NCBI GenBank assembly: GCA_031552535.1
Contig: JAVBMJ010000075.1
Coordinates: 1 to 33,397 of the forward strand
Origin: JAVBMJ01 sp031552535
GTDB lineage: Bacteria; Bacteroidota; Bacteroidia; Bacteroidales; Rikenellaceae
DNA: 33,397 nt
Direction of reading: 5' to 3'
The translations under genes and the position numbers were made by a program. Below, one piece after another: positions 1-8,359 of the stretch. The notes beneath the pieces were generated by a model. It was not told the origin of the DNA. It worked only from the letters and a program-made list of their open reading frames with translations, and did not search any database. The first letter of the stretch is position 1. Each line of letters begins with the position of its first letter.

Positions 1-47
1 TGGGACTGGCTTACGCGTGGAAGAAAGGAGCTTTGAAATGGAAGTAA
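1..47 (+). CDS. nuoA: NADH-quinone oxidoreductase subunit A, C-terminal end only
   Basis: Only the last 14 codons lie in the window, read from base 3 to the TAA at 45-47, giving GLAYAWKKGALKWK. This AYAWxKGALxW ending is typical of NuoA, a three-helix membrane subunit at the hinge between the peripheral and membrane arms of complex I. The reading frame overlaps the favoured nuoB start (38) by 10 bases, so the two genes are probably translationally coupled. The identification rests on the short tail plus its position immediately before nuoB, which is the conserved order. Confidence 0.8.
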   Translation, partial: GLAYAWKKGALKWK

Positions 48-634
48 AAGATATAAAAATACCCGGCATGCGCTACGGGGATTTCAACGACAATGAATAC
101 CTCGAACAGTATGTGGAGGAGTTACGGCGTGGCGGCGTGGGTGTTTTCGTGGGTAAGATCAACGATTTTATAAACTGGGGCCGTTCGAATTCGGTGTGGC
201 CGCTGACGTTCGCCACGAGTTGTTGCGGCATAGAGTTCATGTGTGTAGGGGCGGCCAGGGCCGACTTTGCCCGTTTCGGTTGGGAGGTGACGCGTAACAG
301 CCCCCGCCAGGCCGATGTGATATTTGTGTGTGGCACGATAGTGCATAAGATGGCTCCGGTGCTGTTGAGGCTCTATGAGCAGATGGCCGAGCCGAAATAT
401 GTAATGGCCATAGGCAGTTGTGCGATAAGCGGCGGACCGTTCAAGAGTTCTTACCACACGGTGATGGGGGTTGACAAGATTATTCCCGTCGATGTTTATG
501 TTCCGGGTTGTCCGCCACGGCCCGACGCCGTGCTGTACGGCATGATGCAACTGTCGCGCAAGATAAAGATGCAGGATTTTTTCCGCTTACCCGAAAAACA
601 CGAGACGCCGCAAAATGGAAAAGATAAAGAATAG
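38..634 (+). CDS. nuoB: NADH-quinone oxidoreductase subunit B (cluster N2 subunit)
   Basis: NuoB carries the terminal 4Fe-4S cluster N2, which passes electrons to quinone at the interface with NuoD. Visible cluster ligands, numbered from the ATG at 38, are the tandem C62-C63 in TSCCGIEF, C128 in GSCAISGGPF and C158 in VPGCPPRPDA. The frame is open to a GTG at 17, but the ATG at 38 is preferred because AAAGGAG sits at 24-30 with good spacing. That gives 198 residues, normal for the family. The gene overlaps the nuoA end by 10 bases and the nuoCD start by 20, so it belongs to a tightly coupled operon. Confidence 0.96.
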   Translation: MEVKDIKIPGMRYGDFNDNEYLEQYVEELRRGGVGVFVGKINDFINWGRSNSVWPLTFATSCCGIEFMCVGAARADFARFGWEVTRNSPRQADVIFVCGTIVHKMAPVLLRLYEQMAEPKYVMAIGSCAISGGPFKSSYHTVMGVDKIIPVDVYVPGCPPRPDAVLYGMMQLSRKIKMQDFFRLPEKHETPQNGKDKE

Positions 635-2243
635 CCTTTCGATATTCCCTTTCGTCGAGGTCTCCGACACGGGCGGCAGGTTGACGGTCACCGTACCTAG
701 GGAGGAGTTGCATAAGACGGCATCGTTCCTGTTCCGCCATTTGCACTACGATTTCCTGGTCGATATCGTAGGTATGGATTATGGCGATGCGCTGGGCGTG
801 GTTTACTACCTGTCGCAATCGGACGATCCGGCCCATTGCCTTGCTCTGAAGACCTCTGCGGTGGACCGCAGCAAGCCTGAACTTTTTTCGGTGAGCGACT
901 TGTGGGACTCGGCCGGCATTTACGAGAGGGAGGCGCATGATTTCTTCGGGATAGTTTTTGTGAACCACCCCGATATGCGCCGTATCTTCCTGCGCTCCGA
1001 TTGGAATGGATATCCGTTGCGCAAGGATTATGATACCGACCCGGCGATCAATCCCGTCCCGCTGCATAACGAGCGTATAGCCGACATGGAAACCGTGCCT
1101 TCGGTGTCGATGATGATGGGCGACAGGGAGGAGTCGGTGCGCAAGTTGTTCAGCCGGGATGAATATATCGTCAACTTCGGCCCGCAACATCCGGCTATGC
1201 ACGGGGTGCTGCATCTGAGGGTGTCGCTCGATGGCGAGATCATACGCAAGATAGACCCTATTTTCGGCTATATACACCGTGGGGTAGAGAAGATGTGCGA
1301 AGCCTACACCTATCCGCAGATTCTGCACCTCACCGACCGTTTGGACTATCTTTCGGGTACGATGAACCGCCATGCTGTGTGTTTGTGCTGCGAGGATGCG
1401 TTGCAGATAGAGGTGCCGGAGAGGGCGCAGTACGTCCGCACGATATTCGACGAGTTGACTCGTATTGCTTCCCATTTGCTGGGGTGGGGGTGTATGTGTA
1501 TGGATATGGGGTCGATAACGGCATTTGTTTACGGCATGCGCGACCGTGAGAAGATCATGGACATATTCGAAGAGACCGCCGGTGGGCGCCTGATGGCCAA
1601 CTACAACGTCATAGGGGGCGTGGCGTCGGATATACATCCCGATTTCCAGCGCCGGGTCCGTGAGTTTGTGCCTTATATGCGCAAGATGCTGCGCGAACAC
1701 CACCTGTTGTTTACTAACAACCCCATCGCTCGAGGGCGCATGAGGGATATCGGGTACCTCGACAAGGCCAAAGCCATCTCGTTGGGGGCTACGGGCCCTA
1801 CGGGGCGCGCCTCGGGCTGGCACAACGATATCCGGAAGATAGAACCTTATGCGGCCTATGGTAAAGTGGACTTCGATGAGGTAGTGCGTGAAGGCGGAAT
1901 GACCTTCGACCGCTATATAATCAGGCTGGACGAGATAGAGCAATCGCTGCGTATAATAGAGCAGTTGGTCGATAATATTCCCGGGGGGGCTTATGCTGCC
2001 AAGACCAAAGCGGTCGTACGACTGCCCGAGGGCGAATATTTCCGCCGGGTGGAGAATGCCCGCGGGCAGTTCGCTGTGCATATCACCAGCCACGGGGACA
2101 AAACTCCGTACCGCATCAAGTTCCGTTCACCGTCGCTCACCCTGGTGGGGGCGCTCAAAGCGATAGCTGTCGACACCAAGGTGGCCGACCTGATAATGCT
2201 GGGGGCGTCGCTGGACTATGTCATACCGTGTATCGACCGTTAG
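615..2243 (+). CDS. nuoCD: NADH-quinone oxidoreductase fused subunit C/D
   Basis: One 542-residue protein joins the 30-kDa (NuoC) and 49-kDa (NuoD) subunits of complex I. The NuoC part is about residues 1-145, with EREAHDFFGI, HPDMRRI and DWNGYPLRKDYD. The NuoD part is about 180-542, with GPQHPAMHGV (H192, H196), HRGVEKM, RLDYLSGTMN (Y245) and GPTGRASGWHNDIR. From family knowledge, H196 and Y245 match the His and Tyr that hold the quinone head group. The C/D fusion is known from enterobacteria and Bacteroidetes. The start lies inside nuoB. A 91-bp gap follows, at the place where nuoE, nuoF and nuoG stand in 14-subunit operons. None of them is here. Confidence 0.96.
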   Translation: MEKIKNSLSIFPFVEVSDTGGRLTVTVPREELHKTASFLFRHLHYDFLVDIVGMDYGDALGVVYYLSQSDDPAHCLALKTSAVDRSKPELFSVSDLWDSAGIYEREAHDFFGIVFVNHPDMRRIFLRSDWNGYPLRKDYDTDPAINPVPLHNERIADMETVPSVSMMMGDREESVRKLFSRDEYIVNFGPQHPAMHGVLHLRVSLDGEIIRKIDPIFGYIHRGVEKMCEAYTYPQILHLTDRLDYLSGTMNRHAVCLCCEDALQIEVPERAQYVRTIFDELTRIASHLLGWGCMCMDMGSITAFVYGMRDREKIMDIFEETAGGRLMANYNVIGGVASDIHPDFQRRVREFVPYMRKMLREHHLLFTNNPIARGRMRDIGYLDKAKAISLGATGPTGRASGWHNDIRKIEPYAAYGKVDFDEVVREGGMTFDRYIIRLDEIEQSLRIIEQLVDNIPGGAYAAKTKAVVRLPEGEYFRRVENARGQFAVHITSHGDKTPYRIKFRSPSLTLVGALKAIAVDTKVADLIMLGASLDYVIPCIDR

Positions 2244-2334
2244 GCGGAGGCGGGAGTTGTTTTTGCCCGGGTCGGCTCCGATGCGATTTATGAGGGGGAA
2301 GTGCTATTAATAAATGAAAAACAGATAGGTCTTC

Positions 2335-3402
2335 ATGTATAGTTTTTCTGAAATGACAGGTTGGATCGACAGCACATTGCGGCTGTGGCTCAACGATTGG
2401 TGGACGCTGGCGGTCGAGTTCGTGTTGATCGGGCTGGCGTTGCTGGCCGCCTATGCGGTGCTGGCGCTCGTGCTGATATGGATGGAAAGGAAAGTTTGCG
2501 CTTTCTTCCAATGCCGCATCGGGCCCAACCGGGTGGGCAAATGGGGCATGTTGCAGTCGGTGGCCGATATGATAAAAATATTGCTCAAGGAGTTGATACG
2601 TCTCGACAGGGCTGACCATTTTCTGTTCCGTCTGGCGTCGTTCATGGTGATCGTGGGATCGATATGCACGTTCGGGGCGCTGCCTTTCGCCAAAGGACTG
2701 CATGTCGTCGATTTTAATATCGGGGTGTTTTACCTGCTGGCGGTTTCATCATTGGGTGTTGTCGGTATATTGCTGGCGGGATGGTCGTCGAACAGTAAAT
2801 ACACGATGATCGGGGCCATGCGTAGCGGGGCGCAGTTGATAAGCTACGAAATTTCGGCCGGGCTGTCGCTGCTGGCTGTGGTGATACTGGCCGGGACGAT
2901 GCAGGTGTCGGAAATTGTGGAACGGCAGTCCGAATCATGGTTTATATTCCAGGGCCATGTGCCCGCCGTCATAGCTTTCTTTACCTACATCATAGCGGGC
3001 CACGCCGAGACCAACCGCGGGCCGTTCGACCTTCCGGAGGCGGAGTCGGAGCTCACGGCGGGGTACCACACCGAGTATTCGGGCATACAGTTCGGGTTTT
3101 TCTACCTGGCCGAATATATGAACATGTTCATCATCGCGGCCATTGCTTCCACGATGTTCCTCGGCGGATGGATGCCGTTGCACATCCCGGGCTGGGAGTC
3201 GTTCAACGCCGTGATGGACTACATCCCGTCGTTCGTATGGTTTTTCGGTAAGACCTTCGCCTGTATCTTTATCGCCCTGTGGGTGCGCTGGTCGTTCCCG
3301 CGGTTGAGGATCGACCAGTTATTGAGCCTGGAGTGGAAGATACTGATGCCTTTGTGCCTTATAAATATTGTGTTGATGTCGTTGGTAGTGGTATTAACGT
3401 AA
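2335..3402 (+). CDS. nuoH: NADH-quinone oxidoreductase subunit H
   Basis: NuoH is the multi-spanning membrane subunit that forms the quinone entry chamber and connects the Fe-S arm to the proton pumps. The 355-residue protein shows the family landmarks in order: ERKVCAFFQCRIGPNRVG (about 52-69), a GW-SNSKY loop, GAMRSGAQLISYE, and ETNRGPFDLPEAESELTAGY with EYSG. About eight hydrophobic segments can be seen. It starts 91 bp after nuoCD with only a weak ribosome-binding site. An 84-bp AT-rich gap separates it from nuoI. Confidence 0.95.
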   Translation: MYSFSEMTGWIDSTLRLWLNDWWTLAVEFVLIGLALLAAYAVLALVLIWMERKVCAFFQCRIGPNRVGKWGMLQSVADMIKILLKELIRLDRADHFLFRLASFMVIVGSICTFGALPFAKGLHVVDFNIGVFYLLAVSSLGVVGILLAGWSSNSKYTMIGAMRSGAQLISYEISAGLSLLAVVILAGTMQVSEIVERQSESWFIFQGHVPAVIAFFTYIIAGHAETNRGPFDLPEAESELTAGYHTEYSGIQFGFFYLAEYMNMFIIAAIASTMFLGGWMPLHIPGWESFNAVMDYIPSFVWFFGKTFACIFIALWVRWSFPRLRIDQLLSLEWKILMPLCLINIVLMSLVVVLT

Positions 3403-3486
3403 TGTTCAATAATTATTGACACATTTTGAATGATTTTATTTTTTTTGTTTTCTGCTTAATGGCACAATAATTATTTCACATTACTT
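3403..3486. repeat. AT-rich palindromic repeat between nuoH and nuoI
   Basis: The whole gap is AT-rich. It contains the 14-bp palindrome TCAATAATTATTGA (3406-3419) and ends with a 22-base stretch (3465-3486, starting CAATAATTATTTC) identical, in inverse orientation, to 31251-31272. It appears to be a diverged copy of the repeat at 31251-31328, placed inside the complex I operon directly upstream of the nuoI start. Confidence 0.6.
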
Positions 3487-3957
3487 ATGAAAGCGGTGAA
3501 TTATATAAAAGATATTTTCCTGGGGCTGTGGCACCTCCTTGTGGGGATGTACATCACGATGCTCAATATGATACGGCCCAAGGTGACGGAGCAATATCCC
3601 GAGAACCGTGGGAAACATCAGTATGCCGACCGATTCCGCGGGATGCTTACCATGCCGCATGATGCCGGGAACTATCACCGGTGTACGGCCTGCGGCATAT
3701 GCATGATGAATTGTCCAAACGGGACCATCAGCGTGATAAGCAAGGTGGTGACGGATGAGGCTACCGGTAAGGATAAAAAGGTGCTTGACAAGCATATCTA
3801 CGACCTGGGAAGCTGTATATTCTGCGCCTTGTGTACCCAAACCTGCCCGCAGGATGCCATAGAGTGGTCGAACGCATTCGAACACTCGCTTTTCACACGC
3901 GAAAAACTGGTCAAACAACTCAACCGCGAGGGTTCGTCGCTCGCGCCGAAAAACTGA
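3487..3957 (+). CDS. nuoI: NADH-quinone oxidoreductase subunit I (8Fe ferredoxin-like)
   Basis: NuoI holds two 4Fe-4S clusters (N6a, N6b) that relay electrons to NuoB. Both motifs are intact: C66-x2-C69-x2-C72-x3-C76 (CTACGICMMNCP) and C110-x2-C113-x2-C116-x3-C120 (CIFCALCTQTCP). The length of 156 residues is normal. In an enzyme without NuoE/F/G this subunit is at or near the electron entry point, so a ferredoxin could dock here (inference from family knowledge). The ATG at 3487 follows directly on an AT-rich palindromic repeat in the 84-bp gap after nuoH. nuoJ starts 7 bases after the stop. Confidence 0.95.
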   Translation: MKAVNYIKDIFLGLWHLLVGMYITMLNMIRPKVTEQYPENRGKHQYADRFRGMLTMPHDAGNYHRCTACGICMMNCPNGTISVISKVVTDEATGKDKKVLDKHIYDLGSCIFCALCTQTCPQDAIEWSNAFEHSLFTREKLVKQLNREGSSLAPKN

Positions 3958-3964
3958 TGCTGCC

Positions 3965-4477
3965 ATGGGAAGCCTGATCACATTTTATGTCCTTGCGACG
4001 CTTATCGTCGTGGCGTCGGTGCTGGCCGTGACCTCGCGCCGCATGCTGCGCGCCGCGACCTACCTGCTTATCGTACTGATAAGCACGGCGGGGCTCTACC
4101 TGTTGTTGAACTACCACTTTCTCGCTGCGGTACAGTTGTCGGTATACGCCGGAGGTATCCTCATTCTGTTTATATTCGCGATATTGCTCACCAGCGCCCG
4201 CGGCGACCGCACCGAACCGCAAGACAGGCGACGGGCAATAGCCGCGATTGTCACCATAGCTGCCGGAATCGTTATCACTTCGGTGGTTACGGTCAAGCAT
4301 AAGTTCCTGTACGGCGATCCTTCCACGGTGGCGGGCGACCATGAGATAAACATGAAGGCCATAGGGACGGCGTTGATGGGTACGGGCAAATACCAGTACC
4401 TGTTGCCGTTCGAGGTGCTCAGCGTCCTTCTGTTGTCGTGTATCATAGGCGGCATATTAATCGCACGCAAACGATAA
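3965..4477 (+). CDS. nuoJ: NADH-quinone oxidoreductase subunit J
   Basis: This is a 170-residue hydrophobic protein with about five predicted membrane helices and the NuoJ signature near residues 55-72 (VQLSVYAGGILILFIFAI), which includes the pi-bulge helix that couples the quinone site to the pumps. The GDRTEPQDRRR stretch after helix 3 is a hydrophilic loop. It starts 7 bases after nuoI and is followed 19 bases later by nuoK. NuoJ is poorly conserved outside the YAGxI motif, so the operon position between nuoI and nuoK adds support. Confidence 0.93.
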   Translation: MGSLITFYVLATLIVVASVLAVTSRRMLRAATYLLIVLISTAGLYLLLNYHFLAAVQLSVYAGGILILFIFAILLTSARGDRTEPQDRRRAIAAIVTIAAGIVITSVVTVKHKFLYGDPSTVAGDHEINMKAIGTALMGTGKYQYLLPFEVLSVLLLSCIIGGILIARKR

Positions 4478-4496
4478 TCCGGTAAAAAACAAGGCT

Positions 4497-4808
4497 ATGA
4501 TAATACCTATGGAGCACTACCTGATCGTGAGCTCGGTGATGTTTTTCGCGGGCATCTACGGATTTTTGACCCGTAAGAACCTTCTCGCAATATTGATCTC
4601 GATAGAGCTGATCCTCAACTCCGTTGAGATCAACTTCAGCGTATTCAACCGCTACCTCTATCCCGGGGAGATGGAGGGGATGTTCTTCAGTCTGTTCGGC
4701 ATTGCTATTTCGGCGGCAGAAACTGCCGTAGCGATAGCCATTATTATAAATATCTACCGCATTGTGGATAACATCGACGTGCGGCACATCGATAAAATGA
4801 AATATTAG
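4497..4808 (+). CDS. nuoK: NADH-quinone oxidoreductase subunit K
   Basis: The 103-residue, three-helix MrpC-like subunit of the membrane arm. The two membrane-buried glutamates used in proton transfer are present: E37 in SIELILNSVEINF and E75 in AAETAVAIAI. The ATG at 4497 is preceded by AAGG. An in-frame ATG at 4509 (MEHYLIV) is an alternative that would match the usual family N-terminus more closely. nuoL starts 8 bases after the stop. Confidence 0.95.
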   Translation: MIIPMEHYLIVSSVMFFAGIYGFLTRKNLLAILISIELILNSVEINFSVFNRYLYPGEMEGMFFSLFGIAISAAETAVAIAIIINIYRIVDNIDVRHIDKMKY

Positions 4809-4816
4809 ATAGGGAG

Positions 4817-6706
4817 ATGGAATATACACTTTTCATTTTATTAATTCCGCTCGCCGTGTTCCTCATCCTGGGGCTTGCGGGGCATCTTGTGCGGCCTGCC
4901 GTCGCAGGGGCGGTGGGGAGCGTGGGGATGGCGGTGTGCGCCCTGCTGTCATACATCACGGCATTTGTCTACTTCTCGGGCGATGTGCGTCAGCCGTTGT
5001 CCGGCGGGATCGAGTGGTTGAGCTTCACCGATACGCTGAAGATAGAGCTCGGAGTACTGCTGGACCCGATATCGGTGATGATGCTGGTGGTTATCACGAC
5101 AGTGTCGCTTATGGTGCACATCTATTCGCTGGGGTATATGTCCGGCGAGCGCGGATTCCAGCGTTACTACGCCTTCCTGTCGCTGTTCTCGTTCTCGATG
5201 CTTGGACTGGTGGTGGCCACGAACATTTTCCAGATGTATATCTTCTGGGAGCTGGTCGGCGTGTCTTCCTACCTGCTCATAGGGTTCTACTATACCAAGC
5301 CGTCGGCTGTGGCGGCCTCGAAGAAAGCATTCATAGTCACGCGGTTTGCCGACCTGTTTTTCCTTATCGGGATACTTGTCATGTCGTATTACACCGGCAC
5401 TTTCGACCTGTTGAAGTTGACCGCCGACGGAGGTGCGCTCGTCGCCGCGTCTACGGCGGGCGCCTCGTTCATGGGACTGTCGGTGGCGTCGTGGGCTTTG
5501 GCTTTGATCTTTATAGGTGGGGCTGGCAAATCGGCGATGTTCCCGTTGCACATATGGCTACCCGATGCGATGGAAGGTCCTACGCCTGTTTCGGCGCTGA
5601 TACATGCCGCGACGATGGTCGTGGCCGGGGTATACCTGGTGGCGCGCCTTTTCCCGGCTTATGTTTTCGCTGCGCCCGACGTGTTGGGGATGATAGGTTA
5701 TGTGGGGGCTTTCACCGCGTTGTTCGCCGCGGTTGTGGCCATCACCCAAACCGATATAAAACGCGTGCTGGCATTTTCGACCATATCGCAGATAGCGTAT
5801 ATGATCACGGCCCTCGGAGTGTCGGGATATGGCGGGCATGATGGGTTGGGGTATATGGCTTCGCAGTTCCACCTCTTTACCCACGCCTTCTTCAAGGCGC
5901 TGCTGTTCCTGGGCGCGGGATCGGTGATCCACGCCGTGCACAGCAATGAGATGGGGCGCATGGGAGGATTGCGCAAGTATATGCCTGTTACGCATATAAC
6001 ATTTTTGATCGCTTGCCTTTCGATTGCCGGCATCCCTCCTTTCTCGGGTTTTTTCAGCAAGGACGAGATACTTGCGGCCGCTTTCCACCACGACGTGGTG
6101 TTGTTCTGCGCGCTTTGGATCACGGCCGGACTGACGGCATTCTATATGTTCCGCTTGTATTACAATATATTCTGGGGCCGCGACGCGCAGTATGAGCATC
6201 GCCCCCACGAGTCGGGACCTGCAATGCGCATCCCGTTGGTGGTGCTGGCCGTGCTGACATGCGTGACTGGATTTATTCCCTTTTCGCAGTTCGTGAGCAG
6301 CGACCTTCAGCCACTGGGAACCCATATCGAGTGGGGTATCGCGGCGGCCGGGATAGCTGTCGCACTGGCCGGCATAGCTGCTGCCACATATCTTTACAAA
6401 ACTGAAAACGGCCGTCCGGAGCTGTTAGCCCGGCGGATGGGGTGGCTTTACAGGGCGTCGCTGAATAAATTCTGGCTCGACGAGGTGTGGATGTTCGTCA
6501 CCCGCAGGGTAATATTCCGGGGTGTGTCGACTCCCGTGGCGTGGTTCGACCGCCATGTGGTCGACGGGGCGATGAACGGCATGGGCTGGGTTACGCAGCG
6601 TGCGTCGTTCGCCATCCGGGGACTCCAGTCGGGCAGGGTTCAGTTTTATGCCTGGGTATTCGTGCTGGGGACGCTCGTAATTACTCTTTGGGCATTGTTT
6701 TTATAG
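4817..6706 (+). CDS. nuoL: NADH-quinone oxidoreductase subunit L (antiporter-like pump)
   Basis: The distal proton-pumping subunit, 629 residues, close to the usual size of about 610. Key residues are visible: E145 in FWELVGVSSYLLIGFYY, K238 in GGAGKSAMFPLHIWLPDAMEGPTPVSALIHAATMV, and H and K residues in the later TM bundle (QFHLFTHAFFKALLFLGAGSVIHAV). The hydrophobic C-terminus (about 600-629), following an amphipathic stretch, fits the long lateral helix and final anchor found in NuoL but not in NuoM or NuoN. It sits 8 bases after nuoK and 12 bases before nuoM. A single-subunit Mrp antiporter is the alternative, but the context excludes it. Confidence 0.96.
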   Translation: MEYTLFILLIPLAVFLILGLAGHLVRPAVAGAVGSVGMAVCALLSYITAFVYFSGDVRQPLSGGIEWLSFTDTLKIELGVLLDPISVMMLVVITTVSLMVHIYSLGYMSGERGFQRYYAFLSLFSFSMLGLVVATNIFQMYIFWELVGVSSYLLIGFYYTKPSAVAASKKAFIVTRFADLFFLIGILVMSYYTGTFDLLKLTADGGALVAASTAGASFMGLSVASWALALIFIGGAGKSAMFPLHIWLPDAMEGPTPVSALIHAATMVVAGVYLVARLFPAYVFAAPDVLGMIGYVGAFTALFAAVVAITQTDIKRVLAFSTISQIAYMITALGVSGYGGHDGLGYMASQFHLFTHAFFKALLFLGAGSVIHAVHSNEMGRMGGLRKYMPVTHITFLIACLSIAGIPPFSGFFSKDEILAAAFHHDVVLFCALWITAGLTAFYMFRLYYNIFWGRDAQYEHRPHESGPAMRIPLVVLAVLTCVTGFIPFSQFVSSDLQPLGTHIEWGIAAAGIAVALAGIAAATYLYKTENGRPELLARRMGWLYRASLNKFWLDEVWMFVTRRVIFRGVSTPVAWFDRHVVDGAMNGMGWVTQRASFAIRGLQSGRVQFYAWVFVLGTLVITLWALFL

Positions 6707-6718
6707 AATGATCGGATT

Positions 6719-8188
6719 ATGAGTATATTATCGTTATTTGTTTTGGTTCCGCTGGTTATGTTGCTGGTGCTTTTCTTATGCCGCAACATCAATCAGGTGC
6801 GCACTGTCATGGTGGGCGGGGCTTCGTTGCTGCTTGCCCTCACGGCGGTGCTTGTAGTGTTGTTCGTGGGCGAGAGAGCCGCAGGGGCTACGGGAATGCT
6901 GTTTGCCGCCGACGTGGTTTGGTATGCGCCATTGAACATACATTATGCCCTGGGGGTCGACGGTATCTCGGTGCTTATGATAGCGCTGTCGGCCGTGGTG
7001 GTATTCACCGGGGTGTTCAGTTCGTGGCATATGCCGCGCGAATACTTTTTGTGGTATTGCCTGCTGGCCGTCGGGGTGTTCGGTTTTTTCATATCGGTCG
7101 ACATGTTCACTATGTTCATGTTTTACGAAGTGGCGCTGATACCGATGTACCTGCTGATAGGGGTATGGGGTACGGGCCGTAAGGAATATGCAGCCATGAA
7201 GCTGACCCTGATGCTGATGGGAGGGTCGGCGCTGTTGTTGACCGGGATACTGGGCATTTACTTTACTTCTGGAGCGCAGACGATGAACATAGTGCAGCTC
7301 GCAGCAGGACATGCCATTCCTTTGATGCATCAGTACTGGATATTCCCGCTGGTTTTCGTAGGGTTCGGAGTGCTGGGGGCCCTGTTCCCGTTCCACACGT
7401 GGTCGCCAGACGGCCATGCTTCGGCTCCCACTGCGGTGTCGATGCTGCATGCGGGGGTGCTTATGAAACTCGGTGGCTACGGTTGCTTCCGGGTTGCGAT
7501 ATGGCTAATGCCCGAGGCGGCACACGAACTTTCGTGGATATTCTTGATTTGCACCGGAATAAGCGTTGTGTACGGGGCTTACGGGGCGGTGGTGCAGACC
7601 GACCTTAAGTATATCAACGCCTATTCGTCGGTGAGCCATTGCGGACTGGTGCTGTTCGCAATACTGATGCTCAACGAGACGGCGATGCGCGGGGCAGTGT
7701 TGCAGATGCTTTCACACGGGCTTATGACGGCGCTGTTTTTCGCCCTCATCGGATTGATCTACGGGCGGACGCACACACGCGACATACGCGAGATGGGCGG
7801 TTTGATGCGTATTATGCCTTTCGCGTCGGTATGTTACGTCGTGGCGGGTCTCGCTTCGCTGGGTCTGCCGGGGTTGAGCGGCTTTGTGGCCGAGATGACC
7901 GTTTTTGTCGGGTCGTTCGCCCATCCCGATCTTTTCCACCGTGTGCTTACCATCGTCGCGGCCACCTCGATAGTGGTTACGGCGGTGTATATCCTGCGGA
8001 CTGTGGGGAAGATACTCTACGGGCCGGTGGTCGACGACCGTCATCTGGGGCTGGGCGACGCGACGTGGTACGAAAAAGTTTCGGCCGTGGGGCTTATAGC
8101 CTGCATCGTGGCGATAGGTGTTTGGCCTTCGGCTGTTTCCGATATGATAAGCGGCGGCCTGGAGCCGGTGATCAAGAACCTGTTATAA
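6719..8188 (+). CDS. nuoM: NADH-quinone oxidoreductase subunit M (antiporter-like pump)
   Basis: The 489-residue middle proton pump. The diagnostic sequences are FYEVALIPMYLLIGVWG (buried E137), FPFHTWSPDGHASAPTAVSMLHAGVLMKLGGYG, and SSVSHCGLVLF followed by LSHGLMTALFFALIG. These are NuoM-type rather than NuoL-type variants. It starts 12 bases after nuoL. The 171-bp gap to nuoN carries an inverted-repeat element, the longest break inside this operon. Confidence 0.96.
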   Translation: MSILSLFVLVPLVMLLVLFLCRNINQVRTVMVGGASLLLALTAVLVVLFVGERAAGATGMLFAADVVWYAPLNIHYALGVDGISVLMIALSAVVVFTGVFSSWHMPREYFLWYCLLAVGVFGFFISVDMFTMFMFYEVALIPMYLLIGVWGTGRKEYAAMKLTLMLMGGSALLLTGILGIYFTSGAQTMNIVQLAAGHAIPLMHQYWIFPLVFVGFGVLGALFPFHTWSPDGHASAPTAVSMLHAGVLMKLGGYGCFRVAIWLMPEAAHELSWIFLICTGISVVYGAYGAVVQTDLKYINAYSSVSHCGLVLFAILMLNETAMRGAVLQMLSHGLMTALFFALIGLIYGRTHTRDIREMGGLMRIMPFASVCYVVAGLASLGLPGLSGFVAEMTVFVGSFAHPDLFHRVLTIVAATSIVVTAVYILRTVGKILYGPVVDDRHLGLGDATWYEKVSAVGLIACIVAIGVWPSAVSDMISGGLEPVIKNLL

Positions 8189-8198
8189 GTAATTTCAA

Positions 8199-8336
8199 AC
8201 AATTAATGATACATTTTATTCGGTCTTTTTCGGTCATCTTTTCCATCGTCACTGCTCGATTTGCCACCGGCAAACCTGCGCTTGCCGCCGAAAAATCTGC
8301 TCCGTAAACGTCTCGAAAAAATGTACCATTAATTAT
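8199..8336. repeat. Imperfect inverted-repeat element between nuoM and nuoN
   Basis: The 171-bp nuoM-nuoN gap holds 17-bp arms at 8201-8217 (AATTAATGATACATTTT) and 8318-8334, which pair with one mismatch. Between them are about 100 bases of GC-richer sequence with a small hairpin TTTGCC-ACC-GGCAAA at 8260-8274 and complementary TTTTTCGG / CCGAAAAA patches. It has no credible ORF. The layout suggests a short interspersed palindromic or MITE-like element, or an intra-operon RNA structure. No target duplication is visible at its edges. Confidence 0.6.
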
Positions 8337-8359
8337 TATCAATCACTTAGAGATAAGAT

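Noticed and set aside
480..2093. 537-codon minus-strand ORF opposite nuoCD
   Set aside because: It is the antisense shadow of a well-conserved gene in GC-rich DNA; composition is rich in H, R and Q and no domain is recognisable.
2244..2334. Small ORFs in the nuoCD-nuoH gap
   Set aside because: Frames such as MRFMRGKCY are under ten codons and show no sign of being a nuoE/F/G remnant.
7639..8307. Plus-strand ORF running from nuoM into the nuoM-nuoN gap
   Set aside because: Out of frame with nuoM, Arg/Gly-rich shadow; the gap itself shows no independent coding sequence.
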